Origin: Gammaproteobacteria bacterium
GTDB taxonomy: Bacteria > Pseudomonadota > Gammaproteobacteria > Burkholderiales > Rhodocyclaceae
Reading direction: 5' to 3'
Assembly: GCA_018825305.1 (NCBI GenBank)
Contig: JAHJEO010000022.1
Coordinates: 62,001 to 126,000, forward strand
Length of the DNA stretch: 64,000 nt
Both the position numbers and the translations under genes were made by a program. Below the pieces are notes generated by a model. That model did not search any database and was not told where the DNA came from. It was given only the letters and a program-made list of their open reading frames with translations. Numbering within the stretch: the first letter of the stretch is position 1; every line of letters begins with the position of its first letter. Shown one piece after another: positions 28,879-37,936 of the stretch.

Positions 28879-30546
28879 TTATTCTGCAAGCACCCAGACC
28901 GGCGCCTTGCGCGATCCGGCGTTCCGGATGCGCTTTGCACGCCGCAGGTTGCTGAGCAAGTTGCTGATCTTGTTCAGCTTTTGTTCGTCGTTCAGAGCGT
29001 CGCTGAGCTTGCCGGCAAGCAAGCGGTCGATCTCCTGACGGCTGGCGGAGCCGAATTTTCCCAGTAGTTCGAGGATCATCTTTTTGTAATGTGCATCGTC
29101 GAATCCCCGGGTTCGGATGTACTCTGCCTTGCTTCCGGTCGCCTCGGCCACCGTCGCGGAGACGTGGAAGTTCGGCTTGCGTCCCTCGATCAGCCCCGCC
29201 TTGCGCAGATGCCTCAGCACGCCCTCGTCGTTCAGCGGCAACTTCTTCTGTACCCGGTCCAGGGCCAGAATGTCCTCCAGCGGCAGATCCGTTTTCTGGA
29301 TAAGCAGCCGGCTGTAGGCCGGGTCCACCACACGGCCGTGAATGGTCATCTTTACCGCCTGCGGCTCGGAGAGATCGTAGTCCGGCATCGGAAAGTAACG
29401 CCGGGCCTGACCGATGTGCATCTCGTGAATGCCGTAACCCATGGTGTCGATCATGTTCAGTTCGGCCATGGCCTGCGCAAGGAAGGGGTTGCGGTAGCGG
29501 CGCGGCGTCCGGGCACCGGCGATGTAGTCCTCCGGCCGCCCCTCGAAGAAGCTGCCCTCGTTCTCCAGCACCAGGCGGTCGGGGAGCTCCGTCACCACGA
29601 TGCGCCCGTTGCGGCCGTAGTCCTGGTGGGCAATGCAGTTGTGCAAGGCCTCCAGCACGATCTTGCGGTCGTACTTGGCCACCTCCACCGCCACCAACTG
29701 GTCGTCCGGCAGGATGCGCACCTGGATGTTGCGAACCTTGCGGTACAGCGCGCTGCTGGTCAGCAGGAAGGGCAGGCCGAAATGCTCGTAGGCGCGCTCC
29801 TGCCCTTCGAGCTTCCAGGTCATTTGCGCCGGATGCGGCGAGAGCAGGTGCGCGGCTTCTGCCTTGCCGAGTAACAACAAGGTGGCGCGCACGATCTGGC
29901 CATCGCGGGTCAGTCGGGCGCGGTCGAGAAAGACGCCATTCGACCAGCGCCCGATCTCTTCCGCCGGGAAGCGATTGGCGTATTTCTTGGCGAAGGACTC
30001 GCGCGCCTGGGCCAGGGCGGTATCGTCCATATGGGCCAGCGTGGCGCCCGGCACCGCCTGCGCGGACCAGTCGGTGTTGCCCGTCTGACGGCGAATCTCG
30101 TCAAACTTGTCGAGACCGAGACTGGTCAGGCTTTCGCCGGCCCGGGCGTAGTAGTGTCCCTTCCAGGCCACCGGCAGCCCCAGCGGCGCCGCCGGAATTT
30201 CCAGCAGCAACACCCGGCCGGCCGGGTGCGCCAGTTCGTGGATATTGCGCAGGGTGATGCTCGGCTCGGTCGCCTCGGCCATCTGCATCTTGAGGCTTTG
30301 CAGGCGGGCAGGCTCGGGCCGGTAGTCGGTGCCGACCACCTTGCGCGTCTTGTTGTCCACGCCAAACACCAGCCAGGCCCGGTCGTGGTCGCGTAGGTTG
30401 GCTTCATTGGCCAGGGCGGAAAAATACTTGCCGATCTCGTCAGTGGAAAAACCGTCGCCGGCGCGCTTGAACTCCACCACCTCGTTTTCCCAACGCGCGA
30501 TCAGCGTCGTCAGAAGTTCCTGCAAGGCTTTGCTGTCCATTCGCAT
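28879..30546 (-). CDS. AlbA_2 (Schlafen-type) domain protein with ATPase-like C-terminus
   Basis: 555 residues. The N-terminal AlbA_2 domain begins NEVVEFKRAG with GKYFSALANEANL and WLVFGVDNKT. The HATPase_c-4-like middle contains EALHNCIAHQDYGRNGRI and NEGSFFEG. A winged-helix-like C-terminus ends the protein. Such proteins are commonly annotated as putative transcriptional regulators and frequently sit inside restriction loci. Here it lies between mod and res on the same strand with a 4-bp gap to mod, so it is probably part of the system, either as regulator or as a defence component. Confidence 0.85.
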   Translation of the reverse strand: MRMDSKALQELLTTLIARWENEVVEFKRAGDGFSTDEIGKYFSALANEANLRDHDRAWLVFGVDNKTRKVVGTDYRPEPARLQSLKMQMAEATEPSITLRNIHELAHPAGRVLLLEIPAAPLGLPVAWKGHYYARAGESLTSLGLDKFDEIRRQTGNTDWSAQAVPGATLAHMDDTALAQARESFAKKYANRFPAEEIGRWSNGVFLDRARLTRDGQIVRATLLLLGKAEAAHLLSPHPAQMTWKLEGQERAYEHFGLPFLLTSSALYRKVRNIQVRILPDDQLVAVEVAKYDRKIVLEALHNCIAHQDYGRNGRIVVTELPDRLVLENEGSFFEGRPEDYIAGARTPRRYRNPFLAQAMAELNMIDTMGYGIHEMHIGQARRYFPMPDYDLSEPQAVKMTIHGRVVDPAYSRLLIQKTDLPLEDILALDRVQKKLPLNDEGVLRHLRKAGLIEGRKPNFHVSATVAEATGSKAEYIRTRGFDDAHYKKMILELLGKFGSASRQEIDRLLAGKLSDALNDEQKLNKISNLLSNLRRAKRIRNAGSRKAPVWVLAE

Positions 30547-30550
30547 CGCC

Positions 30551-32422
30551 TCAGAGCGTCTTGATTTCCGTGGCCGGCGACAGCAGCTTGAACACCTGCT
30601 CGACGTTGATCTTCACGCTGTCGCTGACGAAGCCGGCGTCGCGGAACACCACGCGCAGCGGCTTGTGCGCCGCGAGCTGCTTGACGAAGTCTTCGTCGAT
30701 GCCAGTCTCGAAGCAGGCGGCCAGGGCATTGCCGTCCACGAAGAACACCGTCTTGCCGGCGATGCTCTGCTGGCTGATCGGCAGCGCCAGATCGACGCCC
30801 CAGTCGAGCAGCACCTGGAACAGCAGGTCTTCGGGGCTGCGGTCTTCGCGGATGTTGTCGACCAGGCCGGGCAGCGCTTCCTGGGTGACGGCATCCGGGG
30901 TGTAGTAAACCTCTTTCATGTTGGAGGTGTCGATCTTGAGGACGCGGAAACCGATGTCGAGTTGGTCGATACCGGGTTTATCAGCGTGATCTTGCTTGAT
31001 TTTCTTGCCAGCACGGCGAACGCGCTCTTTTCCTATTTCTGCAATAGTTGTGAATCCCGCCGTGAATGCCTCACTCTTCTCAGCACAGGCCTCTGGGAGC
31101 TGAATGGTGATGTAGCTACGCTTACCTCCATCCTCGGCATTGATAGCCATGACAGCGTGCGCTGCAGTGGCTGAACCAGAAAATAGGTCAACCGCGATAT
31201 CTGATCGATCTGTCAATTGCTCCAGCAACTTCTTAATAAGCTCAAATGGTTTGGGAAAATCGAAAACCTGTGAGCCAAATAGCTCCCTCACGCTGGCTGT
31301 TCCATAAGAGGTATATATGCCATCAATTATTGTTGGAAAAGAGGTGAACTCGCTGACAAGATCAGCCCTGAACTTCTTCTCACGCGGTCGGCCATCTGGT
31401 CGTTCAGGAAACAAGACTCTCTTTTCTTGAATCATCAGCGCCATGCGATCTTTGCTATAGCGCCAACCAGTGGTGGCTGGCGGTTCAAACCTATTATTGG
31501 TGTCTGGATCAACTATGGTGTAGTGCAAATTCGGACGCTGATCTCGTGTCGCAAGTCCCAACATACTGCGACTCATCCAAACACCCCTCGGGTCTTGATC
31601 CGGATTTTTGTATTTTGATTCGTCACGCGGGTTCCCTCTCATTGAGACCGCATCCCCTTTTGCGTAACACACAACATACTCATGGTCAGTAGATGTATTG
31701 GATACGGAGCGAGCATCCGTAAATTGCCGACATTTCCAAACAAATTCAGCCAAAAACATATCCGAACCAAAAATCTCATCACAGATTTTTCTTAGGTTAT
31801 GCACTTCGTTATCATCGATTGAAATACAGATAACTCCATCATCTCGCAGCAAGTTTCTGGCCAGACGTAATCTCGGATACATCATGGTTAGCCAATCCGA
31901 GTGAAAGCGTCCGTTCCCTTCTGGATTGGCTAATAGTCGATTGCCGGCGTCATCCTTTTGGTTTGATCGCAATTTGTACGACTCCGTGTTCTCCGCGAAA
32001 TCGTCGTCGTAGATGAAGTCATTCCCCGTGTTGTACGGCGGATCGATGTAAATCAACTTCACCTTGTTCAGGTAAGTCTCCTGCAAGAGCTTGAGCGCAT
32101 CCAGGTTGTCGCCTTCAATGAACAGGTTCTGCGTGCTGTCAAAGTCCACGCTCTCTTCCCGGCAAGGGCGCAGCGTCCTGGCGATCGGCGCATTGGCCGT
32201 CAGCAGCGCCTCGCGCTTGCCCGGCCAGTTGAGCTGGTAGCGCTCCTGCGGACCCTCGACGATGCTGGCTGCCAGCTCCTGCCGCAGCAGGTCGAAGTCG
32301 ATGGCCTGCTTCAGCTCGCCCTTTGCGTCCCGCGCTTCGGTGACGCAATTGGGGAACAGTTCGGCCAGCCTGGCGATATTGGTTTCGATCAAGTCGGGAG
32401 AGTGCATTTTCAGCTTGTCCAT
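30551..32422 (-). CDS. mod: Type III DNA-methyltransferase Mod subunit
   Basis: 623 residues. The catalytic motif IV DPPYNTGND (Asp127) precedes the SAM-binding motif I DLFSGSATAAHAV (near 413). That is the beta-class N6-adenine order typical of type III Mod. The target-recognition region between them (about bases 31000-32010) is clearly more AT-rich than its flanks. Mod recognises the site and methylates one strand; the Res partner is two genes downstream. The leading 90 residues form the usual helical extension. Confidence 0.93.
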   Translation of the reverse strand: MDKLKMHSPDLIETNIARLAELFPNCVTEARDAKGELKQAIDFDLLRQELAASIVEGPQERYQLNWPGKREALLTANAPIARTLRPCREESVDFDSTQNLFIEGDNLDALKLLQETYLNKVKLIYIDPPYNTGNDFIYDDDFAENTESYKLRSNQKDDAGNRLLANPEGNGRFHSDWLTMMYPRLRLARNLLRDDGVICISIDDNEVHNLRKICDEIFGSDMFLAEFVWKCRQFTDARSVSNTSTDHEYVVCYAKGDAVSMRGNPRDESKYKNPDQDPRGVWMSRSMLGLATRDQRPNLHYTIVDPDTNNRFEPPATTGWRYSKDRMALMIQEKRVLFPERPDGRPREKKFRADLVSEFTSFPTIIDGIYTSYGTASVRELFGSQVFDFPKPFELIKKLLEQLTDRSDIAVDLFSGSATAAHAVMAINAEDGGKRSYITIQLPEACAEKSEAFTAGFTTIAEIGKERVRRAGKKIKQDHADKPGIDQLDIGFRVLKIDTSNMKEVYYTPDAVTQEALPGLVDNIREDRSPEDLLFQVLLDWGVDLALPISQQSIAGKTVFFVDGNALAACFETGIDEDFVKQLAAHKPLRVVFRDAGFVSDSVKINVEQVFKLLSPATEIKTL

Positions 32423-32447
32423 GGGAGTTCCTGTATCTCGTGAAGGC

Positions 32448-33113
32448 TTACGCGCTCAGTTGCTCGATTTCGGTCTTGAGGTCGCGCAATTGTGCATTGA
32501 GCGCCACCTTGCGGTTGAACTGTCTTTCCTTGTGCAGGCGGGCTTCCATCTTGCTGTACTCATTCTGCCGGCTGCGCAACCGGGCAAGCCGTTCCACTTG
32601 TTCGGGCAGGCTTTCGCCCGGCCGTGCCGCTTTCGGCAGCAGGCTGCGCAGCAGTTGTTCGTAGAGGCTGTGCAGGTCCAGGGCCATGGGCAGCGCGCGG
32701 CGTTCGGCGGCGGCCGGTTGCCATTCGCCGGCGAAGTAGCCATCGATCACCCACTTGCCGGCTTCCGCCGCGCTGGGCCGCTTGTAGGCGGCCACCATGC
32801 GGGTACGTTGGCCGTGCTGAAGCTGGAAGACGACGGGCAGCGGAATGGCACGATCAATGGCGCGCAGTATGTCTTCGTCCAGCGCATCGGTCTTGAGCGC
32901 GATATCGAAGATTTCGATTTCCTCGATGCCCGCGCGTGCCAGCAGGTTGATGGTCTCCGGCGCCAGCTTGTATTGCCAGGTGATCTGCTCCACCTGCCGG
33001 ACGAAGCGCTCGCGCAAAGCGACGCTGACCCGGCCGTGCTGGTAGATCTTGCTTTTTGGCAACACGCGGCCGACCTTGGCCTGCGGCGGGAAATCAAACA
33101 GCGCCGGGATCAC
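32448..33113 (-). CDS. DUF4391 protein of restriction locus
   Basis: 221 residues. The opening MIPALFDFPPQAKVGRVLPKSKIY and the WQYKLAPETINL segment match DUF4391. The C-terminal 60 residues are strongly charged and coiled-coil-like (PEQVERLARLRSRQNEYSK). Its start overlaps the stop of the SNF2 helicase gene (ATGA), and mod follows after 25 bp. DUF4391 genes recur next to SNF2-like helicases in enlarged type III loci. The biochemical role is unknown; it could act as an adaptor between helicase and Mod. Confidence 0.8.
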   Translation of the reverse strand: MIPALFDFPPQAKVGRVLPKSKIYQHGRVSVALRERFVRQVEQITWQYKLAPETINLLARAGIEEIEIFDIALKTDALDEDILRAIDRAIPLPVVFQLQHGQRTRMVAAYKRPSAAEAGKWVIDGYFAGEWQPAAAERRALPMALDLHSLYEQLLRSLLPKAARPGESLPEQVERLARLRSRQNEYSKMEARLHKERQFNRKVALNAQLRDLKTEIEQLSA

Positions 33114-36100
33114 GAGGCGTCCTGAATGACGATGAAGGTAATCAGCTCAAAGTCGTCCAGCCCGGCGATGCTGTCCACCAGGGCGGTCGTCTTGCCACCG
33201 CTGAACAGGCTGTCGATGTCCTTTTCTTCCTTGCGGTCGATCATCGAGCGGATGGCCTGGTCGAGCAGGCTGGAGTAGGCCTGCATGCTGCGCCCATCGT
33301 CGGTGGCCTGATTGAACGGCTCATAGGCCTCGCGCAGCGGCTGACCGTGCGCCTTGCAGGCGCTGCGGGCAAGATCGAGCAGACGCTTGGCTTCGCTGTG
33401 GTCGCTGATGATGCGGCCGTCGTTGCCGATGTAGATCAGGGAATAGGGGTAAAGGCGATTTTGCTGCTGGTGCTGCGCACATGGCTTGCGACTGCGCAGG
33501 GTGAAGATCACGCCGGGCAGCAGGCCCGCCTCGGGCTGGGCCGGTACCACGGCATGCATGCCGTTGGGGACATGGCTCAAGTCGCCATTGGTCTTGATGT
33601 AGTTGAGCAGGTCCATGCGGAAGTCGTTGAGGCCGAGGTCGGTAATGGAGACGCCGGTCTTGAGGTCTTCCATTTCGATCACTTCGTCCTGCAAGCGGCG
33701 TAGCTGTTCCTTGCGGTAGGCGACGTCGTTGGCCTGGGCGTTGAGGACATTGTCGTCGCCGGTAGCGGTGACGTCGGCGATCATCATGCGGTTTTCGACC
33801 CGTTCCTTGAGCCTGATGTATTCGTCGAGGCTGATGTCGGGCCAGTAGTTGACCAACTGGATACTGGCGTTTTGCGAGCCGATGCGGTCCACGCGGCCGA
33901 AGCGCTGGATGATGCGCACGGGGTTCCAGTGGATGTCGTAGTTGATGACGTAATCGCAGTCCTGCAGGTTCTGGCCTTCGGAGATGCAGTCGGTGCCGAT
34001 GAGGATGTCGATCTCGCGCGGCTCGTCCGGGTAGATGATGGCCTTTTCCTTGGAGCGCGGCGAGAACAGGGTGAGCAGACCCTGGAAGTCGTAGCTCTGG
34101 CGGCTGCCCGGAATAGTGCCTAGGGTGGATTTTGGCGTATCGCTGCCGGTGACTTTGGCGCAATGCACCTTGTGGTGGTGCAGCAGGTGCTTGGCCAGGT
34201 TGTCGTAGAGGTAGTTGGCCGTGTCGGCGAAGGCGGTGAAGATCAGCACCTTGCGGTTGCCGGGGTTGATCGGCGAGGTGAGCTTGCTGGTGATCTGCGT
34301 TTTCAGGTGTTGCAGCTTGGCGTCGTCGCTCGGGGTGACCTTGGCCATTTCGGCCAGCAGCTCGTCGATGAAGAACAGGTCGGCTTGCAGGTCGTGTTCC
34401 CACGACGGCAGGTCCATGTCTTCGAGGTTGATCTGGATTTTCTTGCCTATGGTGGCGTCGCCGGGTAGCGGAAATTCGTCATCGTCGAAATCAGCTTCGG
34501 TGTCGGCAAAGGCCGCGGCGACATCGGCAAAGGCGCTGGCCGCGCCGGTTTGCTTGAAGGTGGCTATCTTCTCCAGTGCGTCGCGGTGGCTTTTTTGCAG
34601 ACTTTTCAGCGTCAGACGGAAGGATTCGACCGAGCTTTCCAGCCGCTTGAGCAGGTTGGTGGTCATCAGCGCTTGCAGGCTTTTTTCGCGGTCGGCCTGC
34701 TTGAGCTTGCCGCCGCCGCCTTCCACCTGGGTGTCGTAAAGCGCTTCGTACTTTTTCACGCGGCTGGACAGGATATAGCTGACAGGGGCATACACCGCGA
34801 GCTTGAGCTGCGACAGCCGGTTGAAGATTTCATTGAAGCCAATGACGTCGGCACGATGGGTCAGCGGGCAGTGAAATGACTGCGGTTTGCGACGCTCGGG
34901 AAAGCTGCCGATTTCGGCGGTGTTGTAGAAGGTTTCGATGTGCCGGCGCGAACGGGCGATGGTGACGCTGTCGAGCAGCTCGAAAAAGTCGAAATCCAGG
35001 CTGCCGAGAATTGCGGCGGCGGTGCGCTGTTCCGGCGGCAGGGTGGACCAGACATTGAACGCTGCCTGGGCACGGCGGAAGATGCCGTCGATGTCCTTTC
35101 CCGTGCGCAACCTGTTGTTGAGCGTGTCGCTGTCGCCTTCGTAGGCCAGCGCGAGTTGGTTCTTCAGGTCGTTGAAGCGATTATTGACCGGAGTCGCCGA
35201 GAGCATCAGCACCTTGGTTTTCACGCCTTGGCGGATCACCTGGTTCATCAGCCGTTGATAGCGGGTTTCCCTGTCCTTGTAGACGTCGTTGTTGCGGAAG
35301 TTGTGCGACTCGTCGATGACCACCAGGTCGTAGTTGCCCCAATTGACACGATCCAGCGGAATGCCCAGTGATTCGCCACGGGTGCGGCTCAGGTCGGTGT
35401 GGCAGAGCACGTCGTAGTTGAAGCGATCCCTGGCGAAGAGGTTGGTCTTGAGGTTGCGGTTGTAGTTCAGCCAGTTGTCGGCAAGCTTCTTCGGACAGAG
35501 CACCAGGACGGACTTGTTGCGCAGCTCGTAATACTTGATCACCGCCAGCGCAGTGAAGGTTTTGCCGAGGCCGACGCTGTCGGCGAGGATGCAGCCGTTG
35601 TAGGTTTCCAGCTTGTTGATCAGGCCGGTCGCGGCATCGCGCTGGAAGTTGAACAGCTTCTGCCAGACCAAGCTGTCCAGATAGCCGGTGCGGTCGTTGG
35701 GCAGAACATCCTCGTTCACGTCTTCGAGGAATTCCTTGAAGATGTTGTAGAGCATCAGGAAGTAGATGCGCTCCGGCGAATTCTCCTGATAGACCGAGGC
35801 AATGTGCTCGCACAGTCGCGCGGTCACGTCTTCCAGCTTGTCGAGGTCATTCCATATTTGATCGAAGAGGCTGAGGAACATGCCGGTATGGGTCGGCTCG
35901 TCGAAGCGGGTGACGATGTTCGAGAGCGCATTGCCTTTCTGGTAGCCCAGGTCGACGGCGGTAAAGCCCTGCAACGGCATGTAGACGGCGTCACCAGCAG
36001 TGGCTTGGACCCCGGCAAAGGACTGCATCGGTGCCTGCCCACGGTTGGAACGGAAGATGGCCTTGCGTCGTATCCAGTCGGCGCACTCCCGTGCAATGGC

Positions 36101-36406
36101 TTTCTGGGTGAGCTTGTTCTTTAACTGGATCTCGAACTCGCTGCCGGTGAGGCTGCGCTCGCGCTCGGTCTTGGGGATATGAAACTCGCGCTGCTCCTTC
36201 TTCATCGTGTCGCTCGCCTCGTTGGGCACGAAGGTCGGCGAGGTGAAGATGAACTCCAGGGACTCGATGTTCTCCAGTTCCTTCTTCAACGCCACATAGG
36301 CGTAGATCGAGAAGCACGAGGCGGCGATCTTCAGCTTCGAGCCCGGCTTGAGGGTGCCTTTGAGGTCTTCACCCAGCAAGCTGTTGATGTTGTCGATCAG
36401 GCGCAT
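33110..36406 (-). CDS. SNF2-family helicase/ATPase of restriction locus
   Basis: 1098 residues. The N-terminal region (1-170) looks PLD-like. The helicase core has Walker A ADSVGLGKTFTALAVIKYYE (near 275), motif II VVIDESHNFRN (near 360), motif III LMLSATPVNNR, and C-terminal motifs LIGTDCISEGQNLQDC and QRFGRVDRIGSQN (near 838). It is probably a DNA translocase. It is the first gene of the five-gene locus helicase-DUF4391-mod-AlbA-res, all overlapping or closely spaced. An extra helicase beside Res is not part of the classical type III enzyme. Confidence 0.88.
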   Translation of the reverse strand: MRLIDNINSLLGEDLKGTLKPGSKLKIAASCFSIYAYVALKKELENIESLEFIFTSPTFVPNEASDTMKKEQREFHIPKTERERSLTGSEFEIQLKNKLTQKAIARECADWIRRKAIFRSNRGQAPMQSFAGVQATAGDAVYMPLQGFTAVDLGYQKGNALSNIVTRFDEPTHTGMFLSLFDQIWNDLDKLEDVTARLCEHIASVYQENSPERIYFLMLYNIFKEFLEDVNEDVLPNDRTGYLDSLVWQKLFNFQRDAATGLINKLETYNGCILADSVGLGKTFTALAVIKYYELRNKSVLVLCPKKLADNWLNYNRNLKTNLFARDRFNYDVLCHTDLSRTRGESLGIPLDRVNWGNYDLVVIDESHNFRNNDVYKDRETRYQRLMNQVIRQGVKTKVLMLSATPVNNRFNDLKNQLALAYEGDSDTLNNRLRTGKDIDGIFRRAQAAFNVWSTLPPEQRTAAAILGSLDFDFFELLDSVTIARSRRHIETFYNTAEIGSFPERRKPQSFHCPLTHRADVIGFNEIFNRLSQLKLAVYAPVSYILSSRVKKYEALYDTQVEGGGGKLKQADREKSLQALMTTNLLKRLESSVESFRLTLKSLQKSHRDALEKIATFKQTGAASAFADVAAAFADTEADFDDDEFPLPGDATIGKKIQINLEDMDLPSWEHDLQADLFFIDELLAEMAKVTPSDDAKLQHLKTQITSKLTSPINPGNRKVLIFTAFADTANYLYDNLAKHLLHHHKVHCAKVTGSDTPKSTLGTIPGSRQSYDFQGLLTLFSPRSKEKAIIYPDEPREIDILIGTDCISEGQNLQDCDYVINYDIHWNPVRIIQRFGRVDRIGSQNASIQLVNYWPDISLDEYIRLKERVENRMMIADVTATGDDNVLNAQANDVAYRKEQLRRLQDEVIEMEDLKTGVSITDLGLNDFRMDLLNYIKTNGDLSHVPNGMHAVVPAQPEAGLLPGVIFTLRSRKPCAQHQQQNRLYPYSLIYIGNDGRIISDHSEAKRLLDLARSACKAHGQPLREAYEPFNQATDDGRSMQAYSSLLDQAIRSMIDRKEEKDIDSLFSGGKTTALVDSIAGLDDFELITFIVIQDAS

Positions 36407-36845
36407 TTGTCATTTTGAAAACCCAATTGCGATGATTATCGCGGATTTGTCCTGACATAAGACAAGCCATGTGGCCTGTTCGGCCGATCAGGGGTCAAGC
36501 GCATCCGTACATCAACGCCGGCTGTCGAGTGCCGACCGGACGCCACTTGCGGCGATTCACATACCTTGTGAGCGTCTCCATTGCCCGGGCGCAGCGTACC
36601 CGAAGGGCAGGTTCGGAGGAACGAATATTCAACGACCGGGCTCTGGCGACGAATCTGAAAGAGTCAATTCTCGGAACGTGTCCTTATGTGAACCTTTCCT
36701 TAATGCCGTTGCAAAGTTCACGATTATGGGAAGTCGAGATGTTGGTTTTCCCCAGAAGTGCTGGTGGAAGCGGCTCAGACGCCTAAGATAAGTAGCTTTG
36801 TTACTTCGCGCTGATGCCGGCCGGCGTTATAATTATTGGATTCGC
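36407..36845. other. Divergent intergenic region
   Basis: 439 bases between the divergent helicase and Abi-like genes. Two overlapping short plus-strand frames in 36469-36791 lack any recognisable domain. A TATAAT-like -10 box is at 36829-36835 (GTTATAATTATTGG), only about 11 bases before the ATG at 36846, so the Abi transcript may have a very short leader. No reliable -35 box seen. Confidence 0.45.
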
Positions 36846-37784
36846 ATGAAGATCACCGAACTCACCCGTCGCGACATCATCGACTCCATCTTCGTGGAAA
36901 AGGTCAACTGGTGCGGGAGGCTCGAAGAGTCAGAATTTCTGTCCCGACTTTTCGACCTGCACAGCATGCCGTCGACCGACAATCGTTTCCCGAATGCGGA
37001 AGGCGACATCTGGCAGCATCGGGTTAATAACTACGACTGGGACGAAGACTGGGTTTTCTACGATGGGCGGTTTAACCTCATGCACGGTGATGACGAGGTG
37101 TTCCTGCGCTTCCTCTGCGAAACCCTACATCCTGTCGTTCGTCCTGACGCAACCGAATCCGAGCGACTGTGCCAGATGTTCAACCAATACTTGCGTGTCG
37201 ACGGCTTCGAGCTGGTCGAGAAGACGCGAATGTCTGGCCGGCCCATCTATGTCGGCCGTTATGTCGGCAACATCAAAACTCCAGGCTTGACGGCAGCCCG
37301 CACAGCGCTTGCCGGAACCGATCCTGGCTATGTAGCCCAGCAGATCACGCGGATGGAATCTGCCGTCGACAACGATCCTGGCCTTGCCATCGGAACAGCC
37401 AAGGAATTGGTTGAGACTTGCTGCAAGACCATCTTGACTGAGCGCGGCGTCGAGTTCTCGAAGAACGCCGACATTCCGGAGCTTGTGAAGCTCACCGCGA
37501 AGGAGCTCGACCTCACGCCGGCCGACATCCCCGACCAAGCCAAGGCCAGCGACACGATTAAACGGCTGTTGAGCAACCTAGCCAGCATCACACAGGGCGT
37601 AGCCGAGCTTCGCAACCACTACGGCACCGGCCACGGAAAGGCGGCCGGTGCGAAGGGTTTGCAATCACGACACGCCAAGCTGGCTGTTGGGGCAGCCTCG
37701 ACGCTCGCGGTTTTTCTGGCGGAAACCCATGGCGAACGTCCGCGAAAAGGCCTTACGGGCACAACTGGCGACAGTCCGGCTTGA
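36846..37784 (+). CDS. Abortive-infection family protein (AbiJ-type, Abi-C HEPN domain)
   Basis: 312 residues from ATG 36846. The N-terminal part (TELTRRDIID, FLSRLFDLHSMPSTDNRF, GDIWQHRVNNYDWDEDWVF) matches the AbiJ N-terminal domain group. The C-terminal Abi-C domain ends with ELRNHYGTGHGKAAG, giving Arg256-x6-His263, a HEPN RNase-like motif, then RHAKLAVGAASTLAVFLAET. Such proteins stop phage growth by shutting down the infected cell, probably by RNA cleavage. It is followed by an HTH/ImmA-IrrE gene and a PIN-like gene on the same strand. Confidence 0.82.
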   Translation: MKITELTRRDIIDSIFVEKVNWCGRLEESEFLSRLFDLHSMPSTDNRFPNAEGDIWQHRVNNYDWDEDWVFYDGRFNLMHGDDEVFLRFLCETLHPVVRPDATESERLCQMFNQYLRVDGFELVEKTRMSGRPIYVGRYVGNIKTPGLTAARTALAGTDPGYVAQQITRMESAVDNDPGLAIGTAKELVETCCKTILTERGVEFSKNADIPELVKLTAKELDLTPADIPDQAKASDTIKRLLSNLASITQGVAELRNHYGTGHGKAAGAKGLQSRHAKLAVGAASTLAVFLAETHGERPRKGLTGTTGDSPA

Positions 37785-37936
37785 GTTCAACAGTTCAATG
37801 TCTCCATTTGCGACCATAAGTTCGCCGACTTCACCCAATATTCTCGCGCCGTTCTTCAAGCCAATTGCCGAAATGGCATACTGCCAAGCTCCGGCCACAG
37901 GTCGAGGGACTGCCTTAGACTTTATGATGGAGACCC

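Noticed and set aside
36469-36791. Two overlapping ~105-codon plus-strand frames before the Abi gene
   Set aside because: They overlap each other in different frames, and neither has a recognisable domain or ribosome-binding site.
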